Assembly: GCA_017461825.1 (NCBI GenBank)
Contig: JAFTXB010000211.1
Location: 1 to 5,931 of the forward strand
Reading direction: 5' to 3'
From: Clostridia bacterium
Lineage (GTDB): Bacteria; Bacillota; Clostridia; Oscillospirales; CAG-272
Length of the DNA: 5,931 nt
Shown: piece after piece, positions 1-5,919 of the stretch
Layout of the letters: every line of letters begins with the position of its first letter
Numbering within the stretch: position 1 is the stretch's first letter
Position numbers and translations under genes: made by a program
Notes under the pieces: model-generated
What the model was told of the DNA's origin: nothing
Databases searched by the model: none
What the model saw: only the letters and a program-made list of their open reading frames with translations

Positions 1-111
1 GCCGATCTGCGAAGCTACAGCACGCAGCTCAAAAGCGACGTGCGCGAAATATTTGCGCGGTGTAAGGATGTTGTTTATGCATTGCAACAGCCGCCAGCAG
101 TGAAAAATTGA
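1..111 (+). CDS. C-terminal fragment of an unidentified protein
   Basis: An open frame runs in from the left edge in frame 1 and stops at TGA 109-111, giving the last 36 residues of a protein. The visible part is charged and probably helical (SYSTQLKSDVREIF, then ARCKDVVYAL), with a short Pro-containing end. I recognise no family motif in it. That it is a real gene end is supported by the strong intrinsic terminator beginning 9 nt after the stop and by the new promoter that follows. It is cut by the window edge, so start, length and function cannot be stated. Confidence 0.6.
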   Translation, partial: ADLRSYSTQLKSDVREIFARCKDVVYALQQPPAVKN

Positions 112-118
112 ACGGTTG

Positions 119-166
119 AAACGGACAGCAACGCTAATGATAGCAGGCGTGCTGTCCGTTTTTTCT
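119..166 (+). terminator. Rho-independent terminator of the upstream gene
   Basis: AACGGACAGCA (120-130) pairs perfectly with TGCTGTCCGTT (150-160), giving an 11-bp stem that can be extended by A119-T161. The 19-nt loop can itself form a small inner stem (CGC 132-134 with GCG 147-149). A T-rich tract follows immediately (159-164, then more T to 172). This is a canonical intrinsic terminator on the + strand for the gene ending at 111, and it insulates the next transcription unit. Confidence 0.9.
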
Positions 167-184
167 GTTTTTGATAGTTTTCAC

Positions 185-213
185 TTGCATTTTAGCGTCA
201 TTTGTGATACAAT
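185..213 (+). promoter_or_regulatory. Sigma-A-type promoter with extended -10
   Basis: A -35-like TTGCAT (185-190) is followed by a 17-nt spacer and a -10-like TACAAT (208-213). A TG dinucleotide at 205-206 makes it an extended -10. Transcription would start near 220, giving a leader of only about 20 nt before the start codon at 241. It is the only convincing promoter seen for the three plus-strand genes, because the later gaps are 20 and 3 nt. No operator repeat or riboswitch fits in the short leader. Confidence 0.78.
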
Positions 214-240
214 GAAGATGATCAAGAAAGGAGAATTGAT

Positions 241-768
241 ATGAAAAACCTTTTAGTCGTAGTGGATATGCAAAATGATTTCATCAACGGTGCGCTCGGC
301 AGTCCCGAGGCTGTCGCGATCGTTCCGTCGGTCAGAGAAAAGATCGAGGCGTTTCAAGGATGCGTTTGGTTTACGCGCGATACCCATGCTGAGGATTATC
401 TCGACACGCAGGAGGGAAAGCACCTGCCTATCAGACATTGCATCAAGGATACAGAGGGCTGGCAGATCTGTGACGCGCTCCTGCCTTTTGCCGAACATGC
501 AAGTGTGATCGACAAGCCGAGCTTTGGCTCGGTGGAGCTGTGTGAAACTTTGGCACGGGAGCATCAAGCCGATCCCATCGAAAAAATTGTCTTGGTGGGG
601 CTTTGCACCGACATCTGCGTCATTTCCAATGCCATGCTTTTAAAAGCTTATCTTCCCGAGACCGTGATCGCGGTCGATGCCGCATGCTGTGCGGGAGTTA
701 CACCCGAAAGCCACGAAAGAGCCCTGCAAGCCATGGCAAGCTGTCAGATCGTCATTGAAAACACATAA
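241..768 (+). CDS. Isochorismatase-family cysteine hydrolase, probable nicotinamidase
   Basis: A 175-residue cytosolic amidohydrolase of the isochorismatase-like fold, about the usual length for single-domain members. The Asp-Lys-Cys catalytic triad is readable: D9 in VVVDMQNDF, K92 in IDKPSFGS, and C126 in GLCTDICVISNA. Probable metal ligands, as in nicotinamidases, are D47 and H49 (RDTH) and H66 (the HCIKDTEGW segment). The metal site and HCIK-TEGW pattern favour nicotinamidase (nicotinamide to nicotinate plus ammonia, NAD salvage) over isochorismatase. Other amidases of the family share the scaffold, so the substrate is inferred. The ATG at 241 is set by AAAGGAG (227-233), 7 nt upstream. 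It is the first gene after the promoter and lies 20 nt before the radical SAM gene, so the two are probably cotranscribed. Confidence 0.9.
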   Translation: MKNLLVVVDMQNDFINGALGSPEAVAIVPSVREKIEAFQGCVWFTRDTHAEDYLDTQEGKHLPIRHCIKDTEGWQICDALLPFAEHASVIDKPSFGSVELCETLAREHQADPIEKIVLVGLCTDICVISNAMLLKAYLPETVIAVDAACCAGVTPESHERALQAMASCQIVIENT

Positions 769-776
769 GAACACGC

Positions 777-781
777 GGAGG
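777..781 (+). promoter_or_regulatory. Ribosome binding site of the radical SAM gene
   Basis: GGAGG lies 7 nt before the ATG at 789, inside the 20-nt gap after the hydrolase gene. It fixes the start of the radical SAM gene and supports cotranscription, since no promoter fits in the gap. Confidence 0.8.
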
Positions 782-788
782 AAACGCA

Positions 789-2165
789 ATGGGACTGATC
801 AATAAACTGGCACAGCATCGGGAATGGAAAAGCGGTGTCAAGCATTGCACCTTTAACCCGGACGGCCCGGGCGTGGTGCGGATCCATCTGATCCCACCCA
901 AATTCCGTCTTTTCGGCAATCCGTCCTATATAGTAATTTTAAACGGCTATTATCTTTTGCCGCTGGGATATTCATGGGCGATCCTTTTGTCCCATTTTAT
1001 GCGCGAGGTCAATTGCTTTGAGGGGCGACCGATCACCGATGCCGACGAGCGCGCGATCTTTGCGCGCACCGTTCGCGCGGCGAAAAAGAATTACCCCGGC
1101 ATTGGGCGTGAGGCGATCGAAGCCGATCTTGACGAGATGCTTGACATTTTGTTTGAGATCGCCCGAGGCGGAAAAACGGATGCCGATATCGAGCGGTTGT
1201 CCATACGGGCGTACGCACCGCACATGTCGGCACCTCACCGCATGGATCTGATGGTTTCTGCCATGAACGGTGAAAACGGCGCGTGGAAATGCAATCAGAA
1301 ATGTCTTTTTTGCTATGCGGCAGGGCAGACGCTCGGAGCAGGGCGGGAGCTTTCCACCGAGCAATGGAAGGGCATCATTGACAAGCTTCGCGACGCGGGT
1401 GTTCCGATGCTGACCTTTACGGGAGGCGAGCCGACCTTGCGCGAGGATATTGACGAGTTGATCGCATATGCAAAATGGTTTGTCACGCGGCTCAATACAA
1501 ACGGCGTGTTGCTGACCGAGGATTTGGTGGAACGCTTGAAGCGGGCAAGCCTTGACAGCTTGCAGGTCACGCTCTATTCGCATGAAGAGAGGATCCACAA
1601 CGAGCTGGTTGGCACGGCACATTTTGCCGATACGGTGGCAGGAATACGCCGCGCGGTGGCTGCGGGCTTGGACGTTTCGGTCAATACACCGCTTTGCACG
1701 AAAAATGCGGATTACGCGCACACGCTCTCGTTTATTCACTCTTTGGGCGTGCGGTTTGTAACGGTCAGCGGACTGATCTGTACGGGTACGGCAGGGAAGA
1801 ATCACGGCACGTTTGACCTCAATTCCGACGCGTTGTATGCGATCGTGCGCGAGGCAAAGGCGTTTTGCGACGCGAATGGAATGGAAATGGATTTTACCTC
1901 TCCCGGGTTGATCGAAAAAGAAAAGCTGGAGGCGCTTTCTCTCAACGTGCCTTCGTGCGGGGCGGCACTGAGCAATATGGCAGTGGCTCCCGACGGCAGA
2001 GTTGTGCCTTGCCAAAGCTGGCTCTCCGGCAATGCCGATCTCGGAAATATTCTTTCGGTGCCATTTGCAAGGATATGGGATCATCCCATGTGCAAAAAGC
2101 TGCGGAAGATGAGCGATTCGGAAGCGTTGCGCTGCCCCTTCCGCGCATCTGGCGAGGAGGTGTGA
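789..2165 (+). CDS. Radical SAM enzyme with SPASM/twitch-like C-terminal region
   Basis: A 458-residue soluble enzyme. The core starts near residue 150 and carries the [4Fe-4S]-binding CX3CX2C motif as C168-NQK-C172-LF-C175-Y, followed by the SAM-binding TGGEP at 211-215 and a typical partial TIM-barrel (RLNTNGVLL, SLQVTLYS). The C-terminal region has C390 and, after a G-x4-C pattern, C408 (DGRVVPC), then C435 and C449 (CPF). It therefore resembles a SPASM or twitch domain that binds auxiliary Fe-S, but it lacks the full seven-Cys set. The N-terminal 150 residues are not part of the catalytic core. They include an ILNGYYLLPLG stretch and a helical, acidic section that could be a PqqD-like peptide-recognition domain, which is a guess. 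Enzymes of this architecture often modify peptides, and the gene directly downstream encodes a protein with a Cys-rich tail, its likely partner. The exact reaction is unknown. Confidence 0.9.
   Translation: MGLINKLAQHREWKSGVKHCTFNPDGPGVVRIHLIPPKFRLFGNPSYIVILNGYYLLPLGYSWAILLSHFMREVNCFEGRPITDADERAIFARTVRAAKKNYPGIGREAIEADLDEMLDILFEIARGGKTDADIERLSIRAYAPHMSAPHRMDLMVSAMNGENGAWKCNQKCLFCYAAGQTLGAGRELSTEQWKGIIDKLRDAGVPMLTFTGGEPTLREDIDELIAYAKWFVTRLNTNGVLLTEDLVERLKRASLDSLQVTLYSHEERIHNELVGTAHFADTVAGIRRAVAAGLDVSVNTPLCTKNADYAHTLSFIHSLGVRFVTVSGLICTGTAGKNHGTFDLNSDALYAIVREAKAFCDANGMEMDFTSPGLIEKEKLEALSLNVPSCGAALSNMAVAPDGRVVPCQSWLSGNADLGNILSVPFARIWDHPMCKKLRKMSDSEALRCPFRASGEEV
2154..2160 (+). promoter_or_regulatory. 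Ribosome binding site embedded in the radical SAM gene
   Basis: GAGGAGG lies inside the last codons of the radical SAM gene (encoding part of SGEEV), 8 nt before the ATG at 2169. With a stop-to-start gap of only 3 nt, this implies translational coupling of the enzyme and the membrane protein. It also fixes the start of the latter. Confidence 0.85.
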
Positions 2166-2168
2166 GAT

Positions 2169-3206
2169 ATGGCGAGGAAAAAGATTCTCAGCGAAACCGA
2201 TTTTTCGGAGGAGTACATCAAAAAGCACCGTATTTTTCCAAAGGGCAAAACCATTTTGCTGGGCGTTTTGATCGCGCTACAGCTTTTGCTGGTACTGCTG
2301 TGCGTGTTCTATGATCCGCAACCGCAGGATATCATCAACGAATATAACATCACCGTGAACCCACTTTCGGACGGAACGCTTGATGTCAGATACGAATTTG
2401 TTTGGACACCGATCGATGAAAGCGAGCCTTTGACATGGGTGGAGATCGGCATGGCAAACGACGAATACGCCGTTATAGAGGGCTCTCTTTCGTCCAATAT
2501 CAAATCGGTGCAAAAATACGTTGAGGATGACTATATCTCCCTCCGCGTTTATTTCCATACACCTTACATAGCGGGAGACACCCTGCGGTTTGCGTTTACG
2601 GTCAATCAAAAACGGCTTCTCTGCAAAAATGACAAGGGATATTTTTACGAATGGGTGCCCGGGTGGTTCAACTATACACCCGTTGAAAGCTATCGGGTAA
2701 ATTGGGTGCGCACCGAGGGACTGACAGGCGGAAATTTCGATACGTATGACGAAAAACACCTCATTTGGACGGGGGAGATGCCATGCGGAAACTACTTGAG
2801 TACCTATGTGGAATATGCCCCCGATGCCTTTACGGATGCACAAACGGTCGCATATGAATCCTTTTACGAGGGCGGTATTTACGATGGGCTTGCCGAGGAT
2901 CGGTTTGGGATGATTGCGTTTTGCGTCATCGGTATTCTCGCGATCCTTGCTGTCGAGGTATGGATCGTGGATTGCTATGTTTCGTATCACAGAGGCAGAG
3001 GGTTTTTGTCGGGATACGGTCACCGTGTGCATATTTACGGCAGGAGCAATCCGCATTACATCACCGCGCGCGATAAGTACAACGCAACACATGGCGGCAA
3101 AGGCGGAAGAGGCGGCGGTTGCGCATGTGCCTGCGCCTGTGCTTGCGCGGGCGGCGGACGCGCCGGTTGCAGCCAAAAGGATACTTATCGGACCAAGAAA
3201 GAATAA
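2169..3206 (+). CDS. Two-pass membrane protein with Gly-rich, Cys-Ala repeat C-terminal tail
   Basis: A 345-residue protein of no family I can name with confidence. A Lys/Arg-rich N-terminus (residues 1-27) precedes a membrane segment (about 28-48). Next comes a roughly 195-residue, beta-rich domain with many Tyr and Trp (about 50-245), a second membrane segment (about 247-269), and a basic tail. The positive N-terminus and positive YHRGRG after the second segment predict both ends inside and the middle domain outside. The outer domain begins like DUF2207-type proteins (a DGTLDVRYEF strand), but that link is weak. The tail has a Gly-rich stretch (309-317), five consecutive Cys-Ala pairs (C318, C320, C322, C324, C326), then GGGRAGC with C334, and a charged end. 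It follows the radical SAM gene by 3 nt with a shared ribosome binding site. I infer that the tail is a candidate substrate for that enzyme; a metal-binding tail is the main alternative. Confidence 0.88.
   Translation: MARKKILSETDFSEEYIKKHRIFPKGKTILLGVLIALQLLLVLLCVFYDPQPQDIINEYNITVNPLSDGTLDVRYEFVWTPIDESEPLTWVEIGMANDEYAVIEGSLSSNIKSVQKYVEDDYISLRVYFHTPYIAGDTLRFAFTVNQKRLLCKNDKGYFYEWVPGWFNYTPVESYRVNWVRTEGLTGGNFDTYDEKHLIWTGEMPCGNYLSTYVEYAPDAFTDAQTVAYESFYEGGIYDGLAEDRFGMIAFCVIGILAILAVEVWIVDCYVSYHRGRGFLSGYGHRVHIYGRSNPHYITARDKYNATHGGKGGRGGGCACACACACAGGGRAGCSQKDTYRTKKE
3093..3170 (+). repeat. Segment encoding the Gly-rich stretch and Cys-Ala repeats
   Basis: Bases 3093-3119 encode nine residues of which seven are Gly, and 3120-3149 encode five Cys-Ala dipeptides. 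Bases 3150-3170 encode GGGRAGC. The Cys codons alternate TGC, TGT, TGC, TGT, TGC, and the Ala codons are GCA, GCC, GCC, GCT, GCG. The repeat is thus regular at the protein level and varied at the DNA level. This is a protein-coding repeat inside the membrane-protein gene, not a separate DNA element. Confidence 0.85.
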
Positions 3207-3248
3207 AGCAAAAAGCTTGTGCTTGCGAGCCAACTCTTTTTCAATAGC

Positions 3249-3278
3249 AAGAGCCCCCACGCATCTGTGGGGGCTCTT
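3249..3278. terminator. Perfect 12-bp hairpin between convergent genes, probable bidirectional terminator
   Basis: AAGAGCCCCCAC (3249-3260) and GTGGGGGCTCTT (3267-3278) form a perfect GC-rich 12-bp stem with a 6-nt loop (GCATCT). It sits 43 nt after the stop of the membrane-protein gene and 31 nt beyond the stop of the AEC permease gene on the other strand, which is where a shared terminator is expected. No strong T-tract follows on either strand (+ reads ACACTGTTTGG), so termination may be partial or the hairpin may mainly protect 3' ends. A weaker A-rich/T-rich pairing (AAAAAG 3210-3215 with CTTTTT 3236-3241) lies just upstream. Confidence 0.68.
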
Positions 3279-3308
3279 ACACTGTTTGGTTATGATGGGA
3301 GGGCGCAA

Positions 3309-4298
3309 CTACGCAATCGCTTGCGTAAGCCCTACGATCAAGGGCATTGTGATAAGTGAAAGAATGGTAGACAGCGATACAAGGCGAACCGAAAGCTCGG
3401 TGTCGCGTCCGAATTTTGCCGAAAATATGGTTGTGGTGGCTCCCACGGGGGCGCTGGCGCCAATGACAGAAACGGTCAGCACATTTCCTCTGACACCGCA
3501 GAGATACAGCAATCCCAAAACGATCATGGGAAAGGCGATCAGTCTCAATGCAATGCAGAGATATGACCAGCCGTCACGCAAGGCTGCAAGAAGATCGGAC
3601 TTTCCAAGATAATAACCTACCATCAGCATGGGCAAAGGCAGATTGAGTGCCGAGACCGCCGATAAGGTATCCAGCAAAAGACCGGGCAAACGAATACCTG
3701 CCGTCTCTCCCAAGTTGATATACAGCGGTGATGTAAAGAAGAACAATCCCACCGCAACGCCAATGATCCCCGGGTTAAAGGCGATCTTTTTCCAGTTCAT
3801 GCCCTCACTCTTGCCGCTCATATCGGTGTACCCCCACGTCCATAGGACGATATTGAATACCGCAAGAAAAACTGCGGCGTAGAGGGAGCCCTCGCGCGAG
3901 GTGGGGGTGTCGATCAGTGCCTGCGCTAAGGGGAGGGCAATGAAGCCGGCATTTGAAAAGACGGCGGCAAAGCGCATCACGCGGCGGCGGTCTTCGTTCC
4001 TGAATCGAAAAAGGACGGTAACGACGGCGATCATGGCAACATGTGCCACGACGGCGATAAGCGCGACCAAACCGATGTTTTTGAGGATGTTTAAAAGCTC
4101 CTCCTGTGCATATGCCGTGGAGGCAAAGGCATTGATGATAACGCAGGGCGTGACAAAGTACATAACGATATCAGCCATACATTTGTTTGCCTCCTCCGTC
4201 AGCATTTTGATGCGCTGACAGAGAAAACCCATGGCAATGAGGATAAACAGGAGCCCTACCTTTTCAAAAACGGCGATAAAACTGTTGAGAAAGTCCAA
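3309..4298 (-). CDS. AEC-family (auxin efflux carrier-like) permease
   Basis: A 329-residue, very hydrophobic inner-membrane protein with about ten predicted membrane segments in two sets of five separated by a short polar middle (around 159-173), typical of AEC carriers. Family-like features include TPCVIINAF in the second segment (about 50-58), SNAGFIALPL (115-124), NPGIIGVAVG opening the second half (175-184), and the SAPVGATTT stretch (282-290). AEC carriers move organic anions such as malate, and auxin in plants; the substrate here is unknown. The start is TTG at 4298, supported by AAGGGGG 7 nt upstream. No in-frame ATG offers a better site. It is the third gene of the deoC-kinase operon, 12 nt after the kinase stop, so it may import or export a compound related to pentose catabolism. 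That role is inferred from position alone. The stop is TAG at 3309-3311. Confidence 0.9.
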   Translation of the reverse strand: MDFLNSFIAVFEKVGLLFILIAMGFLCQRIKMLTEEANKCMADIVMYFVTPCVIINAFASTAYAQEELLNILKNIGLVALIAVVAHVAMIAVVTVLFRFRNEDRRRVMRFAAVFSNAGFIALPLAQALIDTPTSREGSLYAAVFLAVFNIVLWTWGYTDMSGKSEGMNWKKIAFNPGIIGVAVGLFFFTSPLYINLGETAGIRLPGLLLDTLSAVSALNLPLPMLMVGYYLGKSDLLAALRDGWSYLCIALRLIAFPMIVLGLLYLCGVRGNVLTVSVIGASAPVGATTTIFSAKFGRDTELSVRLVSLSTILSLITMPLIVGLTQAIA

Positions 4299-4305
4299 TT
4301 TGATG

Positions 4306-4312
4306 CCCCCTT
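4306..4312 (-). promoter_or_regulatory. Ribosome binding site for the TTG-started permease
   Basis: On the minus strand AAGGGGG overlaps the TAA stop of the kinase gene and lies 7 nt before the TTG at 4298. It is an imperfect Shine-Dalgarno (GGGGG in place of GGAGG). Combined with a TTG start, it suggests lower expression or dependence on translation of the kinase gene. Confidence 0.65.
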
Positions 4313-5246
4313 ACAGTGTGATGCCGAATTCTTTTTGGAGCAGCTCCAAAATCTCCTCGCGATAGGGCATGGAAGGAGAGGATCCGAGACGTGTAACCGA
4401 AATTGCCGACGTGCAGGTTGCAAATTTCAGCGCGGTTTCAATATCCGCACCCTCTGCCAATGCCGTGGCAAGTCCGCCGTTGAAGGCATCTCCCGCACCC
4501 GTGGTCTCAAGAGCTTTGACCTTGACGGCAGGGACGGTGAGCTCACGCTTGCCGTCTGTAAAGTAAACGCCTCTGATACCAAGCGTAATAACAACGTTTT
4601 TAACGCCCATTTCAAAGAATTTTTCGGCGGCACGGCGGCAGTCCTCAACTGAATCAACCGAGATCCCCGTAAATTGCTCAGCCTCGGTCTCGTTGGGAGT
4701 AACGTAATCCACGCCGTTGAACACGTCAGCGGAAACGTTGACATAGGGGGCGGGATTGAGAATGATGGGCTTGTGATATTTGTGTGCCAGCTCTTTGGCG
4801 GCAAGCACCGCTTCAACGGTCGTTTCAAACTGCGTGAGCACCGCATCGCAATCGGCAAAATCCGCCTCTGCGGCAAGCACGTTTTCGCGGCTGACGGCAT
4901 CGTTGGCACCCAGAATAACGATGATGCGGTTTTGCGCGGTGGATTCGTCGATCTCGATCAAGGCGCTCCCCGTTTCGGCATCATCCGCAACCGTCACGTA
5001 GCGTTCGGTCATGCCCTCGGCGGTGTAGTGTCTTTCGAGGATCTGTCCCAGCACATCGTTGCCGCGGCGGCTGATGATGCTGACGGTCGAGCCCGCTCTA
5101 TGGGCGGCTGTCATTTGATTGCTGCCTTTTCCACCGGGACCGAAACGGAGGGTCGTTCCCTTGGTGGTCTCCCCGGCAACGGGGAGATGCGGCGCAAAGC
5201 CGGTGACATCAACGATCAGCGACCCCGGCCCTACGATCTTTGCCAT
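4311..5246 (-). CDS. Ribokinase-family (PfkB) sugar kinase, possibly deoxyribokinase
   Basis: A 311-residue cytosolic kinase, the usual ribokinase length. From the chosen start it shows an N-terminal strand with D13 (SLIVDVTG), the PfkB/ribokinase substrate loop GPGGKGSNQ (36-44), NPAP (164-167), PNETEAEQFTG (184-194), and the C-terminal signature TTGAGDAFNG (248-257) with D253 as predicted catalytic base. It would phosphorylate a pentose at O5 using ATP. The start is ATG 5244-5246: AAGGAGGA lies 7 nt upstream. The frame stays open for 16 further codons upstream, but those overlap deoC and lack homologous character. The gene begins 1 nt after the deoC stop. Since deoC degrades 2-deoxyribose-5-phosphate, this kinase may prefer 2-deoxyribose (DeoK-like). 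Sequence alone cannot separate this from RbsK activity on ribose. Confidence 0.93.
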   Translation of the reverse strand: MAKIVGPGSLIVDVTGFAPHLPVAGETTKGTTLRFGPGGKGSNQMTAAHRAGSTVSIISRRGNDVLGQILERHYTAEGMTERYVTVADDAETGSALIEIDESTAQNRIIVILGANDAVSRENVLAAEADFADCDAVLTQFETTVEAVLAAKELAHKYHKPIILNPAPYVNVSADVFNGVDYVTPNETEAEQFTGISVDSVEDCRRAAEKFFEMGVKNVVITLGIRGVYFTDGKRELTVPAVKVKALETTGAGDAFNGGLATALAEGADIETALKFATCTSAISVTRLGSSPSMPYREEILELLQKEFGITL

Positions 5247-5247
5247 T

Positions 5248-5919
5248 TCAGTATCCTCCTTGTGCGCCGTCCGAGGATCCGCTGATAATGGCAATGCCTG
5301 CGGAGGTTCCGAGGCGGTTGGCGCCCGCTTCGATCAAAGCCATTGCGTCCTCATAGGTGCGGATGCCCGCCGAGGCTTTCAGCTGTACATTTCCGTGGAG
5401 ATTTGCTTTCATCAGTTTGATATCCTCCACAGTTGCAACGCCTGCCGAAACACCCGTGCAAGTCTTGACGAAATGCGCGCCTGCCTCGCAGGAAAGACGC
5501 GTTGCGAGCGCCTTTTCCTCATCGGTGAGCAGTCCCGTTTCGATGATGACCTTAACGGTTTTGCCGTTTGCGGCCTTTACAACCGCGGCGATCTCATCGC
5601 GTACATAGTCGACACAGCCGTCCTTCAGCTTGCCCACGTTGATCACCATGTCAAATTCGTCACAGCCCAATGCATAGGCGTTTTCGGTCTCTAAAACCTT
5701 GATGGCTGTGGTGTTTTGTCCCAAAGGAAAGCCGATGACGGTGCAGACTTTAACATCCGAGCCTGCCAACAGCTCTTTTGCGAGCGCGATGTTTGCGGGA
5801 TTGACGCAAACGCTGGCAAAATCCCACTGCCGCGCGTCGGCACAGAGCTTTTCGATATCGGCGCGGGTCGCCGCGGGCTTGAGATTGGTGTGATCGATGT
5901 ATTTATTCAGGTTTTTCAT
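5248..5919 (-). CDS. deoC: Deoxyribose-phosphate aldolase
   Basis: A 223-residue class I aldolase with the expected length for bacterial DeoC. It splits 2-deoxy-D-ribose-5-phosphate into glyceraldehyde-3-phosphate and acetaldehyde in the cytosol. Clear motifs are YIDHTNLKP at the N-terminus (7-15), CTVIGFPLG (59-67), EFDMVINVG with D90, VKTCTG with the Schiff-base lysine K152, KASAGIRT with the second active-site lysine K181, and phosphate-binding RLGTSAGIAI (202-211). It is the first visible gene of a minus-strand operon. Its last codons contain the ribosome binding site of the kinase gene (encoding QGGY), and the next ATG follows after 1 nt. The ATG at 5917-5919 is the natural DeoC start. 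Only 12 bases upstream are in the window, so its promoter and full ribosome binding site are not visible. Confidence 0.97.
   Translation of the reverse strand: MKNLNKYIDHTNLKPAATRADIEKLCADARQWDFASVCVNPANIALAKELLAGSDVKVCTVIGFPLGQNTTAIKVLETENAYALGCDEFDMVINVGKLKDGCVDYVRDEIAAVVKAANGKTVKVIIETGLLTDEEKALATRLSCEAGAHFVKTCTGVSAGVATVEDIKLMKANLHGNVQLKASAGIRTYEDAMALIEAGANRLGTSAGIAIISGSSDGAQGGY
5251..5263 (-). promoter_or_regulatory. Ribosome binding site of the kinase gene, inside deoC
   Basis: AAGGAGGA on the minus strand lies within the last deoC codons, 7 nt before the kinase ATG at 5246. It decides the kinase start in favour of MAKIVGPG over the longer frame beginning at 5294, and with the 1-nt gap it indicates translational coupling. 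Confidence 0.85.

Noticed and set aside
972..2228. A 418-codon open frame on the minus strand opposite the radical SAM gene
   Set aside because: It lies antisense to a gene with unmistakable motifs. Its translation is rich in Arg, His and Cys without domain character, as expected for a shadow of the coding strand's codon bias.
3120..3149. The TGC/TGT-GCN tract as a simple microsatellite
   Set aside because: The units differ at third positions, it is in frame within a gene, and it is flanked by structured Gly-rich coding sequence.
3249..3278. The perfect inverted repeat as a transposon end or a CRISPR unit
   Set aside because: It is single, has a 6-nt loop, lies exactly between convergent gene ends, and has no transposase, target duplication or repeated copy nearby. 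A terminator-type hairpin explains it.
2277..3308. A 343-codon open frame on the minus strand opposite the membrane-protein gene
   Set aside because: No recognisable domains. It spans the intergenic hairpin and opposes a gene with good ribosome binding site, topology and operon context.
2914..3612. A 232-codon plus-strand frame bridging the convergent junction
   Set aside because: It runs out of frame through the end of the membrane-protein gene, through the hairpin, and antisense into the permease gene. It has no ribosome binding site and a low-complexity translation.
5247..5294. Sixteen-codon N-terminal extension of the kinase
   Set aside because: The extension overlaps deoC and does not resemble ribokinase N-termini. 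AAGGAGGA at the right distance points to the ATG at 5246.
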